Of a DNA stretch of 6,290 nucleotides, positions 1 through 6,030 are shown piece by piece. Location: assembly GCA_028872685.1 (NCBI GenBank), contig JAPKEI010000165.1:1-6290 (forward strand), written 5' to 3'. The notes under the pieces were generated by a model. The model saw only the letters and a program-made list of their open reading frames with translations. It had not been told where the DNA came from and ran no database searches. Within the stretch, counting starts at the first letter, position 1. Every line of letters begins with the position of its first letter. Source of the stretch: Verrucomicrobiota bacterium (GTDB taxonomy: Bacteria > Verrucomicrobiota > Verrucomicrobiia > Limisphaerales > UBA1100). The translations under genes and the position numbers were made by a program.

Positions 1-680
1 GCCGCCCAGTCGAGGCCGCTCTCACGGGAAAATTCCTGAGTGACGGCGTTGGCACCAAAGTTGATGCTGCGCATAAAAAATTTGCCGCCTTCCTCAATGA
101 ACAACGCGTTGGCGGTTTTGGCGCCTACATCCAGCACCAGCGAGCAGCCTTCGAGCTCGCCGTAGTTGTGTATGAAAGCGTTACGCAGCGCCGCGGCCGA
201 GCCGTCCACAATAGCCAACTTCAGCCCAAGGTCGTTGCACACGGTGGAGAGGCTGTCGATGACGTCGAGCTTCAGCGCCATCAGCATCACTTCCAGTTCG
301 CCGGTTGCTGCGGTCCCGAGGATTTGATAATCCCACTCCACTTCGTCCAGCGGGAAGGGGACATTTTGCTGGGCCTCGTACTGGATGATTTGCCCCACCT
401 TGTTACCTTCCACCGGCGGGGTGCGCAAGAATTTTGTAAAACTCTGGTAGCTGGGCGTGCAGACGTGCGCCTCCAGCCCCTTGGCGCGAATCTCGTGCCG
501 GTCGAGCGTCTCCTGCAATACCTCCTTGAGCAGTCCCACGCGGTCGGTTTCCTCCAACCCACGCTGCCCCAGCGACACGATTTCGTAGCGCGCGAGCACC
601 AGGCTGCCGCTCGCTTGGGGCTCGAACAACGCCACTTTCAAGCTCGCCGCACCGCAATCAATGGCCAAAAATGGTTTCAT
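1..680 (-). CDS. pilM: Type IV pilus assembly protein PilM (3' end outside window)
   Basis: PilM is a cytoplasmic actin-like ATPase-fold protein that binds the N-terminal tail of PilN. It links the pilus motor to the inner-membrane alignment complex PilN/PilO. The reading frame starts at ATG 680-678 and runs open off the window edge, giving 226 complete residues. Visible features are an N-terminal phosphate-binding strand (AIDCGAASLK, residues 6-15) and the PilM-typical stretch IIQYEAQQNVPFPLDEVEWD (98-117). A second nucleotide-binding strand, LDVGAKTANALFI (183-195), is followed by FFMRSINFGANAVTQ (201-215), the usual R-x-I-x-x-G-x-x-x-x-T pattern. A GGGGAG eight bases upstream supports the start. 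It is co-directional with murJ, 152 bp downstream of it. pilN, pilO or pilQ would be expected beyond position 1, but that cannot be seen. Family assignment is fairly sure; FtsA-like relatives are less likely because of the PilM-specific middle segment. Confidence 0.87.
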   Translation of the reverse strand, partial: MKPFLAIDCGAASLKVALFEPQASGSLVLARYEIVSLGQRGLEETDRVGLLKEVLQETLDRHEIRAKGLEAHVCTPSYQSFTKFLRTPPVEGNKVGQIIQYEAQQNVPFPLDEVEWDYQILGTAATGELEVMLMALKLDVIDSLSTVCNDLGLKLAIVDGSAAALRNAFIHNYGELEGCSLVLDVGAKTANALFIEEGGKFFMRSINFGANAVTQEFSRESGLDWA

Positions 681-688
681 TTGAAATA

Positions 689-694
689 CTCCCC
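689..694 (-). promoter_or_regulatory. Shine-Dalgarno site of pilM
   Basis: On the minus strand GGGGAG lies eight bases before the ATG at 680. It is the clearest ribosome binding site in the window and fixes the pilM start. The other genes here, apart from folA, have none or only weak ones. Confidence 0.7.
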
Positions 695-769
695 AGATAT
701 GGCAAGGCCCACTGGCTTTCGCCCCCTGTCTCTCAAGTCAGGTCGCATGCCTCGCCAACCTGTTAAAAC

Positions 770-797
770 AATGTAACCCGAAAATGCAAATTCGCAA
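770..797 (-). promoter_or_regulatory. Possible weak sigma70-type promoter for pilM
   Basis: On the minus strand TTGCGA (797-792) and TACATT (775-770) are separated by 16 bases, about 90 bp before the pilM start. Each hexamer departs from the consensus at two positions and the spacing is one short. It is the best match in the 152-bp murJ-pilM spacer, but a match of this quality can arise by chance. Confidence 0.2.
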
Positions 798-805
798 ACT
801 AATTA

Positions 806-830
806 GGCCGAAAAATGGGGCATTCCGGCC
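806..830 (-). terminator. Possible weak hairpin terminator after murJ
   Basis: Directly after the murJ stop codon, GGCCG-type arms (826-830 and 806-810) enclose an inner AATG/CATT pairing with a GGG/CCC loop. The stem is imperfect. The minus-strand sequence after it (TAATTAGTTTG) has only a broken T run, so this would be a weak intrinsic terminator at best. Its position, 2 bases past the stop codon, is the main argument for it. Confidence 0.3.
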
Positions 831-832
831 AC

Positions 833-2407
833 TCACGAGCCCTTCCTCCGGAAAATTCCCAGAATTGCCTTCGCCGAGTCCACCCCCGCCAAACCGCTCA
901 TCGCCCAGTAAAAAATCCCTGCGCTGAACAGCGGCCCAAATACCGTCAACAACCGCGCCGATACCTCCGCGTTTTTGCCAACCCCATCCGAGTATCCCAA
1001 CCCTACGCCCCAAGCCACCAAACCCGCCATCCACGCCAAGCCCATCATCATTGGCAATTGTTTGCGCAACCCCGGCAATGCGATTGGCGCCAACTCCTCC
1101 CGCCGCCGCAACGCCCGCCACAAAAGCACCGCGTTCAAGGTGGAACTGATCGTATTTGCAATTCCAAACGCGCCCTGTTGCAAGCCGTCCTTAAACTGAA
1201 ACACCATCGCCAACGCCAAAACCAAGTTCAGCACCAAACACGCGATACTGATTTTCACCGGCGTCCGCACCTCACCCAACGCATAAAACGCGCGCACCAA
1301 AATCAGCACTAATGAATACCCCGGCAACGCCGGCGCAAGGCACCGCAACGCCCACGCCGTCCGTTGCGTAGCCGCCTCATCAAACGCCCCATATTGAAAC
1401 AGCAATTGCACTATCGGCTCCGCCATCACGAACAACAGCACCGCGGCAGGCAAATTCAAAAACAACAAATGCCGCGCCGCCTCATCAATGCGCGTACGAA
1501 AATCGCCGTACTTCTTCTCCGCCGCCAACCCCGCCAATGTCGGCAACAAAAATGTCGCCATCGAAACCGCGAACAAACCCTGCGGCAATTCCAACAACCG
1601 CACCGCGTATCCGTAGGACGCCACCACGTGCCCGCCCACAAAAAACCCAATGCAATATGTCGCCAACACATTAATCTGAAACGCCGCCACGCCAATCACA
1701 CCCGGCCCCAGCCGACTCAAGATTTTCCGCACCGAATCATCCGCCCACGGCGAAACCCATTCCGGTCGAAACCCCTCCCGCCACAACGCCGGCAATTGAT
1801 AAAGTAACTGCGCCACCCCCGCCACTAACACACCCACCGCCAGCGCGAACACTTGATCTTTCAGATCCGGCCCATAACGCGGCGCCAACCATAGCACCGC
1901 GGCAATCATCACCACATTTAAAATCAACGCGCCCAACGCCGGTAAAAAGAAATGCCCGCGCGAATTCAAAACCCCCATCGCCACTGCCGCCAAACAAATC
2001 AGAAACACATACGGAAACACCCAGCGCAACAGCTCCAGCATCAGCGTCGTTTTTACGCTCCATTCGCCCCACTCCAGCGCCGCGGTGATCCCCAGCAACC
2101 CCACACCCACCACCGCCGCCAGCACCACCACCAACCCGCTCATCAACGCATTCGCCGTGCGCCACATCGCGGCCTCGCCCTCCGTTTTTTCCTGCTCTTT
2201 AAAAACCGGGATGAACGCCGCCATCAACGCCCCCTCGCCCAGCAATCGCCGGAACAAGTTCGGAATCATAAACGCCAACACAAACGCCCCCGCCACCAGT
2301 CCGTCACCCATGAACCGCGCGTAACAAATTTCCCGTACCATCCCCAGCACCCGACTCGCCAGCGTGGCCCCAGCCATCGCACCGGATGATTTCAGCAAGT
2401 CCGCCAT
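833..2407 (-). CDS. murJ: Lipid II flippase MurJ (MviN family)
   Basis: MurJ is an inner-membrane flippase of the MOP superfamily that moves lipid II, the peptidoglycan precursor, to the periplasmic face. The 524-residue product matches the usual 510-530 length and consists of many hydrophobic segments, consistent with 14 helices. The N-terminus shows SRVLGMVRE (18-26) and NLFRRLLGEGALMAAFIPVF (50-69). Arg19, Arg25 and Arg53 correspond to the cavity arginines of Escherichia coli MurJ (18, 24, 52). Arg270, in GYAVRLLELPQG (266-277), falls at the same number as the essential E. coli Arg270. The motif GVLNSRGHFFLPA (145-157) is also typical. The ATG overlaps the folA stop by one base (TAATG), so translation is probably coupled; no Shine-Dalgarno is evident. 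The protein looks intact and functional. Confidence 0.96.
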   Translation of the reverse strand: MADLLKSSGAMAGATLASRVLGMVREICYARFMGDGLVAGAFVLAFMIPNLFRRLLGEGALMAAFIPVFKEQEKTEGEAAMWRTANALMSGLVVVLAAVVGVGLLGITAALEWGEWSVKTTLMLELLRWVFPYVFLICLAAVAMGVLNSRGHFFLPALGALILNVVMIAAVLWLAPRYGPDLKDQVFALAVGVLVAGVAQLLYQLPALWREGFRPEWVSPWADDSVRKILSRLGPGVIGVAAFQINVLATYCIGFFVGGHVVASYGYAVRLLELPQGLFAVSMATFLLPTLAGLAAEKKYGDFRTRIDEAARHLLFLNLPAAVLLFVMAEPIVQLLFQYGAFDEAATQRTAWALRCLAPALPGYSLVLILVRAFYALGEVRTPVKISIACLVLNLVLALAMVFQFKDGLQQGAFGIANTISSTLNAVLLWRALRRREELAPIALPGLRKQLPMMMGLAWMAGLVAWGVGLGYSDGVGKNAEVSARLLTVFGPLFSAGIFYWAMSGLAGVDSAKAILGIFRRKGS

Positions 2408-2925
2408 TATTTCATTTCACGATTTCGATAATGCACAATGCAAAATTCCTTTTCCGACCGCAGCACCGCCACTTCCTCAAAATGATTTTCGAATGGCGGA
2501 AACGACACATCCCCCTCCACCTCGCGCTGCACAATTGTCAGCAACAAATCCGAACAACGCGGCAACGCCTGTTCATAAATCTGCGCCCCGCCAGCAATAA
2601 AACCCGTGCGCCCATTCAATCGCGGCGCAATGTCATCCAACGACCGGATCACCGTCACGTCCGGATGCGAAAAATCCCCGCGCGTGAGCACAAACGTTTC
2701 ACGCCCCGGCAACGCCCGACCGATCGATTCAAACGTCCGCCGCCCCATCACCAAAACCTCCCCCATTGTCGTTTGTTTGAACCACTTAAAGTCCTCCGGC
2801 AAGTGCCATGGAATTTTCAAACCATTGCCGATGACCCGATTCAGAGACATAGCCGCGATCGCCTTGAAGACAGGTTGAGGGTTCGAAGATTTGGACGCGC
2901 TTGGTTTCATACCCTCAACTCTCAT
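2407..2925 (-). CDS. folA: Dihydrofolate reductase
   Basis: This enzyme reduces dihydrofolate to tetrahydrofolate with NADPH and so regenerates the cofactor that thymidylate synthase oxidises. I chose ATG 2925-2923 (172 residues) because GAGGG lies seven bases upstream. A GTG directly before it (2928) is possible, and ATG 2910 is too close to its own GAGGG. Numbered from ATG 2925, NRVIGN is 29-34, followed by KIPWHLPEDFKWFK (37-50) with Trp40 and the catalytic acid Asp45 (E. coli Asp27). The NADPH-binding motif MGRRTFES is 60-67 and GGAQIY is 112-117. The conserved fold begins near residue 20, so about 18 N-terminal residues are extra compared with the 159-residue E. coli enzyme. Most of that extension lies at or next to a 7-bp repeat array. 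It sits just after thyA and overlaps murJ by one base. Confidence 0.96.
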   Translation of the reverse strand: MRVEGMKPSASKSSNPQPVFKAIAAMSLNRVIGNGLKIPWHLPEDFKWFKQTTMGEVLVMGRRTFESIGRALPGRETFVLTRGDFSHPDVTVIRSLDDIAPRLNGRTGFIAGGAQIYEQALPRCSDLLLTIVQREVEGDVSFPPFENHFEEVAVLRSEKEFCIVHYRNREMK

Positions 2926-2938
2926 CACTCAACCCTCA
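2911..2938 (-). repeat. Four degenerate 7-bp repeats at the folA start
   Basis: Read on the minus strand, four consecutive heptamers are TGAGGGT, TGAGTGA, TGAGAGT and TGAGGGT. They fill the thyA-folA gap and run into the folA coding sequence. The first supplies the GAGGG ribosome binding site and the junction of the second and third creates the ATG at 2925. One more TGAGGGT lies in the opposite orientation at 2876-2882, inside folA. With its flanking bases it makes a perfect 10-bp inverted repeat (2874-2883 with 2931-2940). Confidence 0.75.
2933..2937 (-). promoter_or_regulatory. Shine-Dalgarno site of folA, inside a repeat unit
   Basis: GAGGG on the minus strand lies seven bases before ATG 2925 and four before the GTG at 2928. 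The spacing favours the ATG. The site belongs to the first heptamer of the 2911-2938 array. Confidence 0.55.
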
Positions 2939-2944
2939 ACAAAC

Positions 2945-3739
2945 CTAAACCGCCACCGCCGCTTTGATGTGCGGATGCGGGTCGTATTCTTCCAATTCAA
3001 AATCTTCGAAAACAAAATCGTGAATGCTTTTCACGTCCGGATTGATTTTCATCTTTGGTAAATCGCGTGGCGTGCGCGAGAGTTGCTCGTTGGTTTGATC
3101 GAGGTGATTGGAATACAAATGCAAATCGCCAAAGGTGTGGACAAACTCGCCCGCGCGCAGGCCGGTGACTTGGGCGACCATCATTGTGAGCAGCGCGTAG
3201 CTGGCGATGTTGAACGGCACTCCAAGAAATAAATCCGCGCTGCGCTGATAAAGCTGGCAGCTCAATTCCCCATCGCGCACGTAGAATTGAAAAAACGCGT
3301 GGCACGGCGCCAACGCCATTTGATCCAGCTCGCCCACGTTCCAAGCGCTGACAATCAGTCGCCGACTGTCCGGATTGGTTCTGATCTGCGCGATGACCTC
3401 GTCGATTTGATTAATGCCCCGCCCATCCGGTGCGCGCCAGTCGCACCATTGCGCGCCGTACACCCGACCAAGATCGCCCGCGTCATCCGCCCATTCATCC
3501 CAAATCCGCACCTTATGCTCGTTGAGATAGCCGATGTTCGTGTCGCCCTTCAGAAACCAAAGCAACTCGTGCACGATGCTCCGCAAGTGCAGTTTCTTCG
3601 TCGTGCACATAGGGAACCCATCGCGTAAATCAAACCGCGCCTGCGCCCCGAACACCGACAACGTCCCCGTGCCCGTGCGGTCGTCCTTGCGCTTTCCGTT
3701 CTCCAGAACGTGCCGAAGCAAATCCAAATACTGTAACAT
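2945..3739 (-). CDS. thyA: Thymidylate synthase
   Basis: ThyA methylates dUMP to dTMP using 5,10-methylene-tetrahydrofolate and releases dihydrofolate. At 264 residues it has the same length as the E. coli enzyme, and residue numbers align directly. The phosphate-binding Arg21 is in RTGTGT, Arg126-Arg127 in PDSRRLIVSAWN, and the nucleophile Cys146 in ALAPCHAFFQFY. Arg166 and Asp169 lie in QRSADLFLGVPFN, with Asn177 after them, and His207 and Tyr209 are in GDLHLYSNH. The C-terminus ends AAVAV, like the E. coli C-terminal closing segment. The start is certain because an in-frame TGA sits directly before the ATG. There is no Shine-Dalgarno; instead CCTCCCC lies four to ten bases upstream. It precedes folA, its metabolic partner, by a gap of under 20 bp. 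Confidence 0.98.
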   Translation of the reverse strand: MLQYLDLLRHVLENGKRKDDRTGTGTLSVFGAQARFDLRDGFPMCTTKKLHLRSIVHELLWFLKGDTNIGYLNEHKVRIWDEWADDAGDLGRVYGAQWCDWRAPDGRGINQIDEVIAQIRTNPDSRRLIVSAWNVGELDQMALAPCHAFFQFYVRDGELSCQLYQRSADLFLGVPFNIASYALLTMMVAQVTGLRAGEFVHTFGDLHLYSNHLDQTNEQLSRTPRDLPKMKINPDVKSIHDFVFEDFELEEYDPHPHIKAAVAV

Positions 3740-3753
3740 TCAGGGGAGGTTAA

Positions 3754-3870
3754 AGTTTCAATTTTCAATTTTCAAGGCTCAAAGAATTTTCAAGATTTAA
3801 GCATCAAAAAGACTATCGACCCACAGATAATTGAACCTTGATGCTTCCTTGAGAATTGATCATTGAGACT
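3754..3870. repeat. Inverted pair of 7-bp TGANNNT repeat arrays in the tsaC-thyA spacer
   Basis: The left arm, on the minus strand from 3806 to 3754, reads as seven heptamers: TGATGCT, TAAATCT, TGAAAAT, a 4-base TCTT, TGAGCCT, TGAAAAT, TGAAAAT, TGAAACT. The right arm, on the plus strand from 3832 to 3870, reads TGAACCT, TGATGCT, a 4-base TCCT, TGAGAAT, TGATCAT, TGAGACT. The arms face outward from a 25-base centre (3807-3831) with no repeat. Both contain a TCYT insertion. They pair as an imperfect hairpin: 3799-3807 matches 3838-3846 perfectly over 9 bp, and 3785-3794 matches 3848-3857 with one T/G mismatch. The right arm abuts the tsaC stop codon. No gene is seen in this 130-bp spacer. Confidence 0.7.
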
Positions 3871-4868
3871 TATTCACTTGCGCGCGCCAACCGGTCCGCA
3901 ATCCCCTGCCATTCCACTGCCTCGGGCACGGCCTCGACGACAATCAACTCGGCGCCTTCCGCGTCGCATTCGTGCAGCTCGGCATACAGCGCGCGGGCGT
4001 ACGATTCGGGGTCATTCGGTAAAATACTCACGCGCCCAAACCGCGTGCCGGCTACAATGCGATTGTGGGCGATGACACACACGCGGTCGTGCGGCGTGCG
4101 CGAGTAGGCGATTCGTTTTTCCAGATCCTCTGCGTCGGTCCACGTCAAAACCAACAAGCGCGCGTTCGGCGCGTAATGGCGCGGCAATTGGCCAGGGCTT
4201 TTCAAAATGCCCGTTTCATTTTCACCCGCACCAACGGGACACACCGCCGCAATCGCCTCGCCGGAAATCATCCCCGGCCGCAGCACGCGCACTGTATCGC
4301 CCGCCACCTCCACCACGGTGGATTCAATCCCAACCTCGGCCGCGCCACCGTCGATGATGAGCGGAATGCGTCCGGCCAATTGCGCCGCCACGTGATCGGC
4401 GGTGGTGGGGGAAACTTGATTGGAAACATTCGCGCTCGGCGCCGCCAAGGGAAACCGGCACGCGCGAATCACTTCCTGCATCAACGGATGCCTCGGCCAA
4501 CGCACGCCCACCGTGTCCCCGCCCGCGGTGACATTATCCGGAATCCCCTCCGCTTTCGGCAACACCAAGGTGAGCGGCCCCGGCCAAAATGCCTTTGCCA
4601 ACGCAGCGGCAGCGGCGGGCCATTCGGCCACGCAATCGCGCGCCATCGATTCATCCGCCACGTGCACGATGATTGGATTTTCCGATGGGCGATCTTTAGC
4701 CTCAAAAATTTTCGCTACGCACGCGGCGTCCAACGCATTTGCCGCGAGTCCATAGACCGTTTCCGTGGGTAACGCCACCACCGCGCCGTGCCGCAACGAC
4801 GACGACGCTTGCACGACTGCTTCAGCAAAGCAATCGGCCGTGTCGGTTCTGAGTGTGATCGTTTCCAC
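3870..4868 (-). CDS. tsaC: L-threonylcarbamoyladenylate synthase, two-domain Sua5 type
   Basis: This enzyme makes threonylcarbamoyl-AMP from threonine, bicarbonate and ATP, the first step of t6A modification at position 37 of ANN-decoding tRNAs. The TsaD complex performs the transfer step. The 332 residues match the long Sua5/YwlC form rather than the ~190-residue TsaC. The catalytic YrdC-like domain (about 14-205) shows LPTETVYGLAANA (33-45), the K-x-R motif Lys58-Arg60 in EAKDRPSENPIIVHV, FWPGPLTLVLP (94-104), APSANVSN (143-150) and IESTVVEV (181-188). The linker SPGQLPRHYAP (224-234) leads to the smaller Sua5 domain, ending near 332. The start is GTG, with no Shine-Dalgarno and no ATG, GTG or TTG just upstream in frame. 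It diverges from trpD and lies 130 bp upstream of thyA on the same strand. Sua5 or ywlC would be equally valid names. Confidence 0.94.
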   Translation of the reverse strand: METITLRTDTADCFAEAVVQASSSLRHGAVVALPTETVYGLAANALDAACVAKIFEAKDRPSENPIIVHVADESMARDCVAEWPAAAAALAKAFWPGPLTLVLPKAEGIPDNVTAGGDTVGVRWPRHPLMQEVIRACRFPLAAPSANVSNQVSPTTADHVAAQLAGRIPLIIDGGAAEVGIESTVVEVAGDTVRVLRPGMISGEAIAAVCPVGAGENETGILKSPGQLPRHYAPNARLLVLTWTDAEDLEKRIAYSRTPHDRVCVIAHNRIVAGTRFGRVSILPNDPESYARALYAELHECDAEGAELIVVEAVPEAVEWQGIADRLARASE

Positions 4869-4893
4869 GCGGCACGCAATGTAGCGGAGGAAG

Positions 4894-4921
4894 TGAGTGG
4901 TGAGTAGTGAATAGTGAGGCA
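4894..4921 (+). repeat. Four degenerate 7-bp repeats between divergent tsaC and trpD
   Basis: On the plus strand four consecutive heptamers are TGAGTGG, TGAGTAG, TGAATAG and TGAGGCA. The array starts 26 bp upstream of the tsaC start and runs straight into the 4921-4945 hairpin. It shares the TGA core and 7-bp period of the arrays at 2911 and 3754, though the last base of its unit differs. I see no convincing promoter in the 126-bp spacer on either strand. Confidence 0.65.
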
Positions 4922-4945
4922 GGGCGGTTTCGGAGGAACCGCCCT
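4921..4945. repeat. GC-rich palindromic hairpin (REP-like)
   Basis: Perfect 9-bp arms AGGGCGGTT (4921-4929) and AACCGCCCT (4937-4945) flank a 7-base loop, TCGGAGG. One further G-T pair could shorten the loop to five. No T run follows on either strand, and the site lies upstream of both neighbouring genes, so it is not an intrinsic terminator for either. By form it resembles a dispersed extragenic palindrome. Whether it recurs in the genome cannot be seen here. Confidence 0.7.
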
Positions 4946-4994
4946 ACCCAAAATTCCTTGAACCGCGCACAAAGAAACCTGACTCTTCCCGCCG

Positions 4995-6029
4995 ATGCTC
5001 AATACTTTAACCGAACAATTGCGCGCGGGCACGGACTTGACGGCCGAACAAGTAACCGAAGCCGTCCAACAAATGACTGCTGAGGAAATCACGCCGGAAG
5101 TGAAGGCGGAATTTCTGACCGCGCTCGCGGCCAAAGGCGAGTCCACGGAGGAACTGGCCGCATTCGCCGGCGAACTGCGCGGGCGAGCCACCGTCGTGCC
5201 GCTCGATGACGCTACGCGCGCGGGAGTCATCCTCGATGTGTGCGGCACGGGCGGCGATGGGCTGAACACGTTTAACATTTCCACTACCGTTTCGATTTTG
5301 TGCGCGGCGGCGGGCGTCACCGTGGCCAAGCACGGCAACCGCGCCATCACCAGCCAAAGCGGCAGTGCCGATGTACTTGTCGCGCTCGGTATCCCCACTG
5401 ATCTTTCGCCTGCCGACGCCGCTGCATCGATGGCCGCGCACGGCTTTGCGTTTTTGTTTGCACCACTTTATCACCCCGCGTTCAAACACATCGCCCCCGC
5501 ACGCAAGCTTTGCGCCGAGGCGGGCCAGCGCACGCTCTTTAATTTCCTCGGCCCACTGCTCAATCCCGCGTGCCCCTCCGCCCAACTCATCGGCGTGCCG
5601 CGAGCCGAGCTCACCGAACCGATGGCCAAAGTTTTACAAACCCTTGGCATCCAACGCGGAATGGTGGTGAGCGGCAGCGTGGGTGATCAACGTATGGACG
5701 AACTTTCCACGCTGGGCGAAAATGCGATTGCTGAGTTTTATCAAAACAAAGGATTTTCAACTTCGACATTGTGCCCGACTGACCTTGCTCTGCCTAGTGC
5801 CACCCTCGAAGACCTCGCCGGTGGCGATGCGGAAACCAACAGCGGCCTCATTCGCACGATTTTGAATGGCGAAGACAAAGGCCCCAAACGCGACGCGGTG
5901 TTGTTAAATGCCGGCGCGGCATTATTTGTTGCCGGCGCGGCAGACGCCATCAGCACCGGCATCGACCTCGCCGCCTCCGTCATTGACGATGGCCGCGCTG
6001 CCGCCAAGCTCACTGCGCTCGCTGCTTGA
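4995..6029 (+). CDS. trpD: Anthranilate phosphoribosyltransferase
   Basis: TrpD transfers the phosphoribosyl group of PRPP to anthranilate, the second step of tryptophan synthesis, in the cytoplasm as a homodimer. The 344 residues match stand-alone TrpD, with no fused glutamine amidotransferase domain. The helical N-terminal domain (1-70) is followed by the PRPP-binding loop CGTGGDGLNTFNIST (83-97), then KHGNRAITSQSGSADVL (112-128). Anthranilate-site residues lie in PLYHPAFKHIAPAR (157-170), then RTLFNFLGPLLNP (179-191), and the metal-binding MDELS is 234-238. The ATG is the first possible start, as an in-frame TGA lies 15 bases upstream (4980-4982). There is no recognisable Shine-Dalgarno. 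It diverges from tsaC and is followed after one base by a DUF2752 gene. No other trp gene is in the window, so trp genes may be scattered or lie beyond it. Confidence 0.97.
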   Translation: MLNTLTEQLRAGTDLTAEQVTEAVQQMTAEEITPEVKAEFLTALAAKGESTEELAAFAGELRGRATVVPLDDATRAGVILDVCGTGGDGLNTFNISTTVSILCAAAGVTVAKHGNRAITSQSGSADVLVALGIPTDLSPADAAASMAAHGFAFLFAPLYHPAFKHIAPARKLCAEAGQRTLFNFLGPLLNPACPSAQLIGVPRAELTEPMAKVLQTLGIQRGMVVSGSVGDQRMDELSTLGENAIAEFYQNKGFSTSTLCPTDLALPSATLEDLAGGDAETNSGLIRTILNGEDKGPKRDAVLLNAGAALFVAGAADAISTGIDLAASVIDDGRAAAKLTALAA

Positions 6030-6030
6030 A

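Noticed and set aside
168..776. A 202-codon plus-strand frame over the pilM region.
   Set aside because: It lies opposite a clear PilM frame that is open to the window edge and has a good ribosome binding site. Its own product has no recognisable motif.
815..2600. Several long open frames on the plus strand opposite murJ and folA, rich in Arg, His, Gln and Pro.
   Set aside because: murJ and folA are unmistakable on the other strand. The plus strand here is strongly C-rich and G-poor, which removes stop codons from the antisense frames. Their products are low-complexity with no recognisable domain.
3754..3870. The repeat arrays as a CRISPR or as insertion-sequence ends.
   Set aside because: Units are 7 bp with no unique spacers between them. 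No transposase or flanking target duplication is visible.
4065..4772. A 235-codon plus-strand frame over the threonylcarbamoyl-AMP synthase gene.
   Set aside because: The minus-strand gene carries every Sua5 family motif over its full length. The plus-strand product is basic low-complexity sequence.
4921..4945. The GC-rich hairpin as a Rho-independent terminator.
   Set aside because: No T run follows on either strand, and it lies upstream of both flanking genes rather than after one.
4715..5585. Long minus-strand frames crossing the tsaC-trpD spacer and the 5' half of trpD.
   Set aside because: They overlap the conserved TrpD motifs in antisense and show no family features. GC-rich codon use explains the lack of stops.
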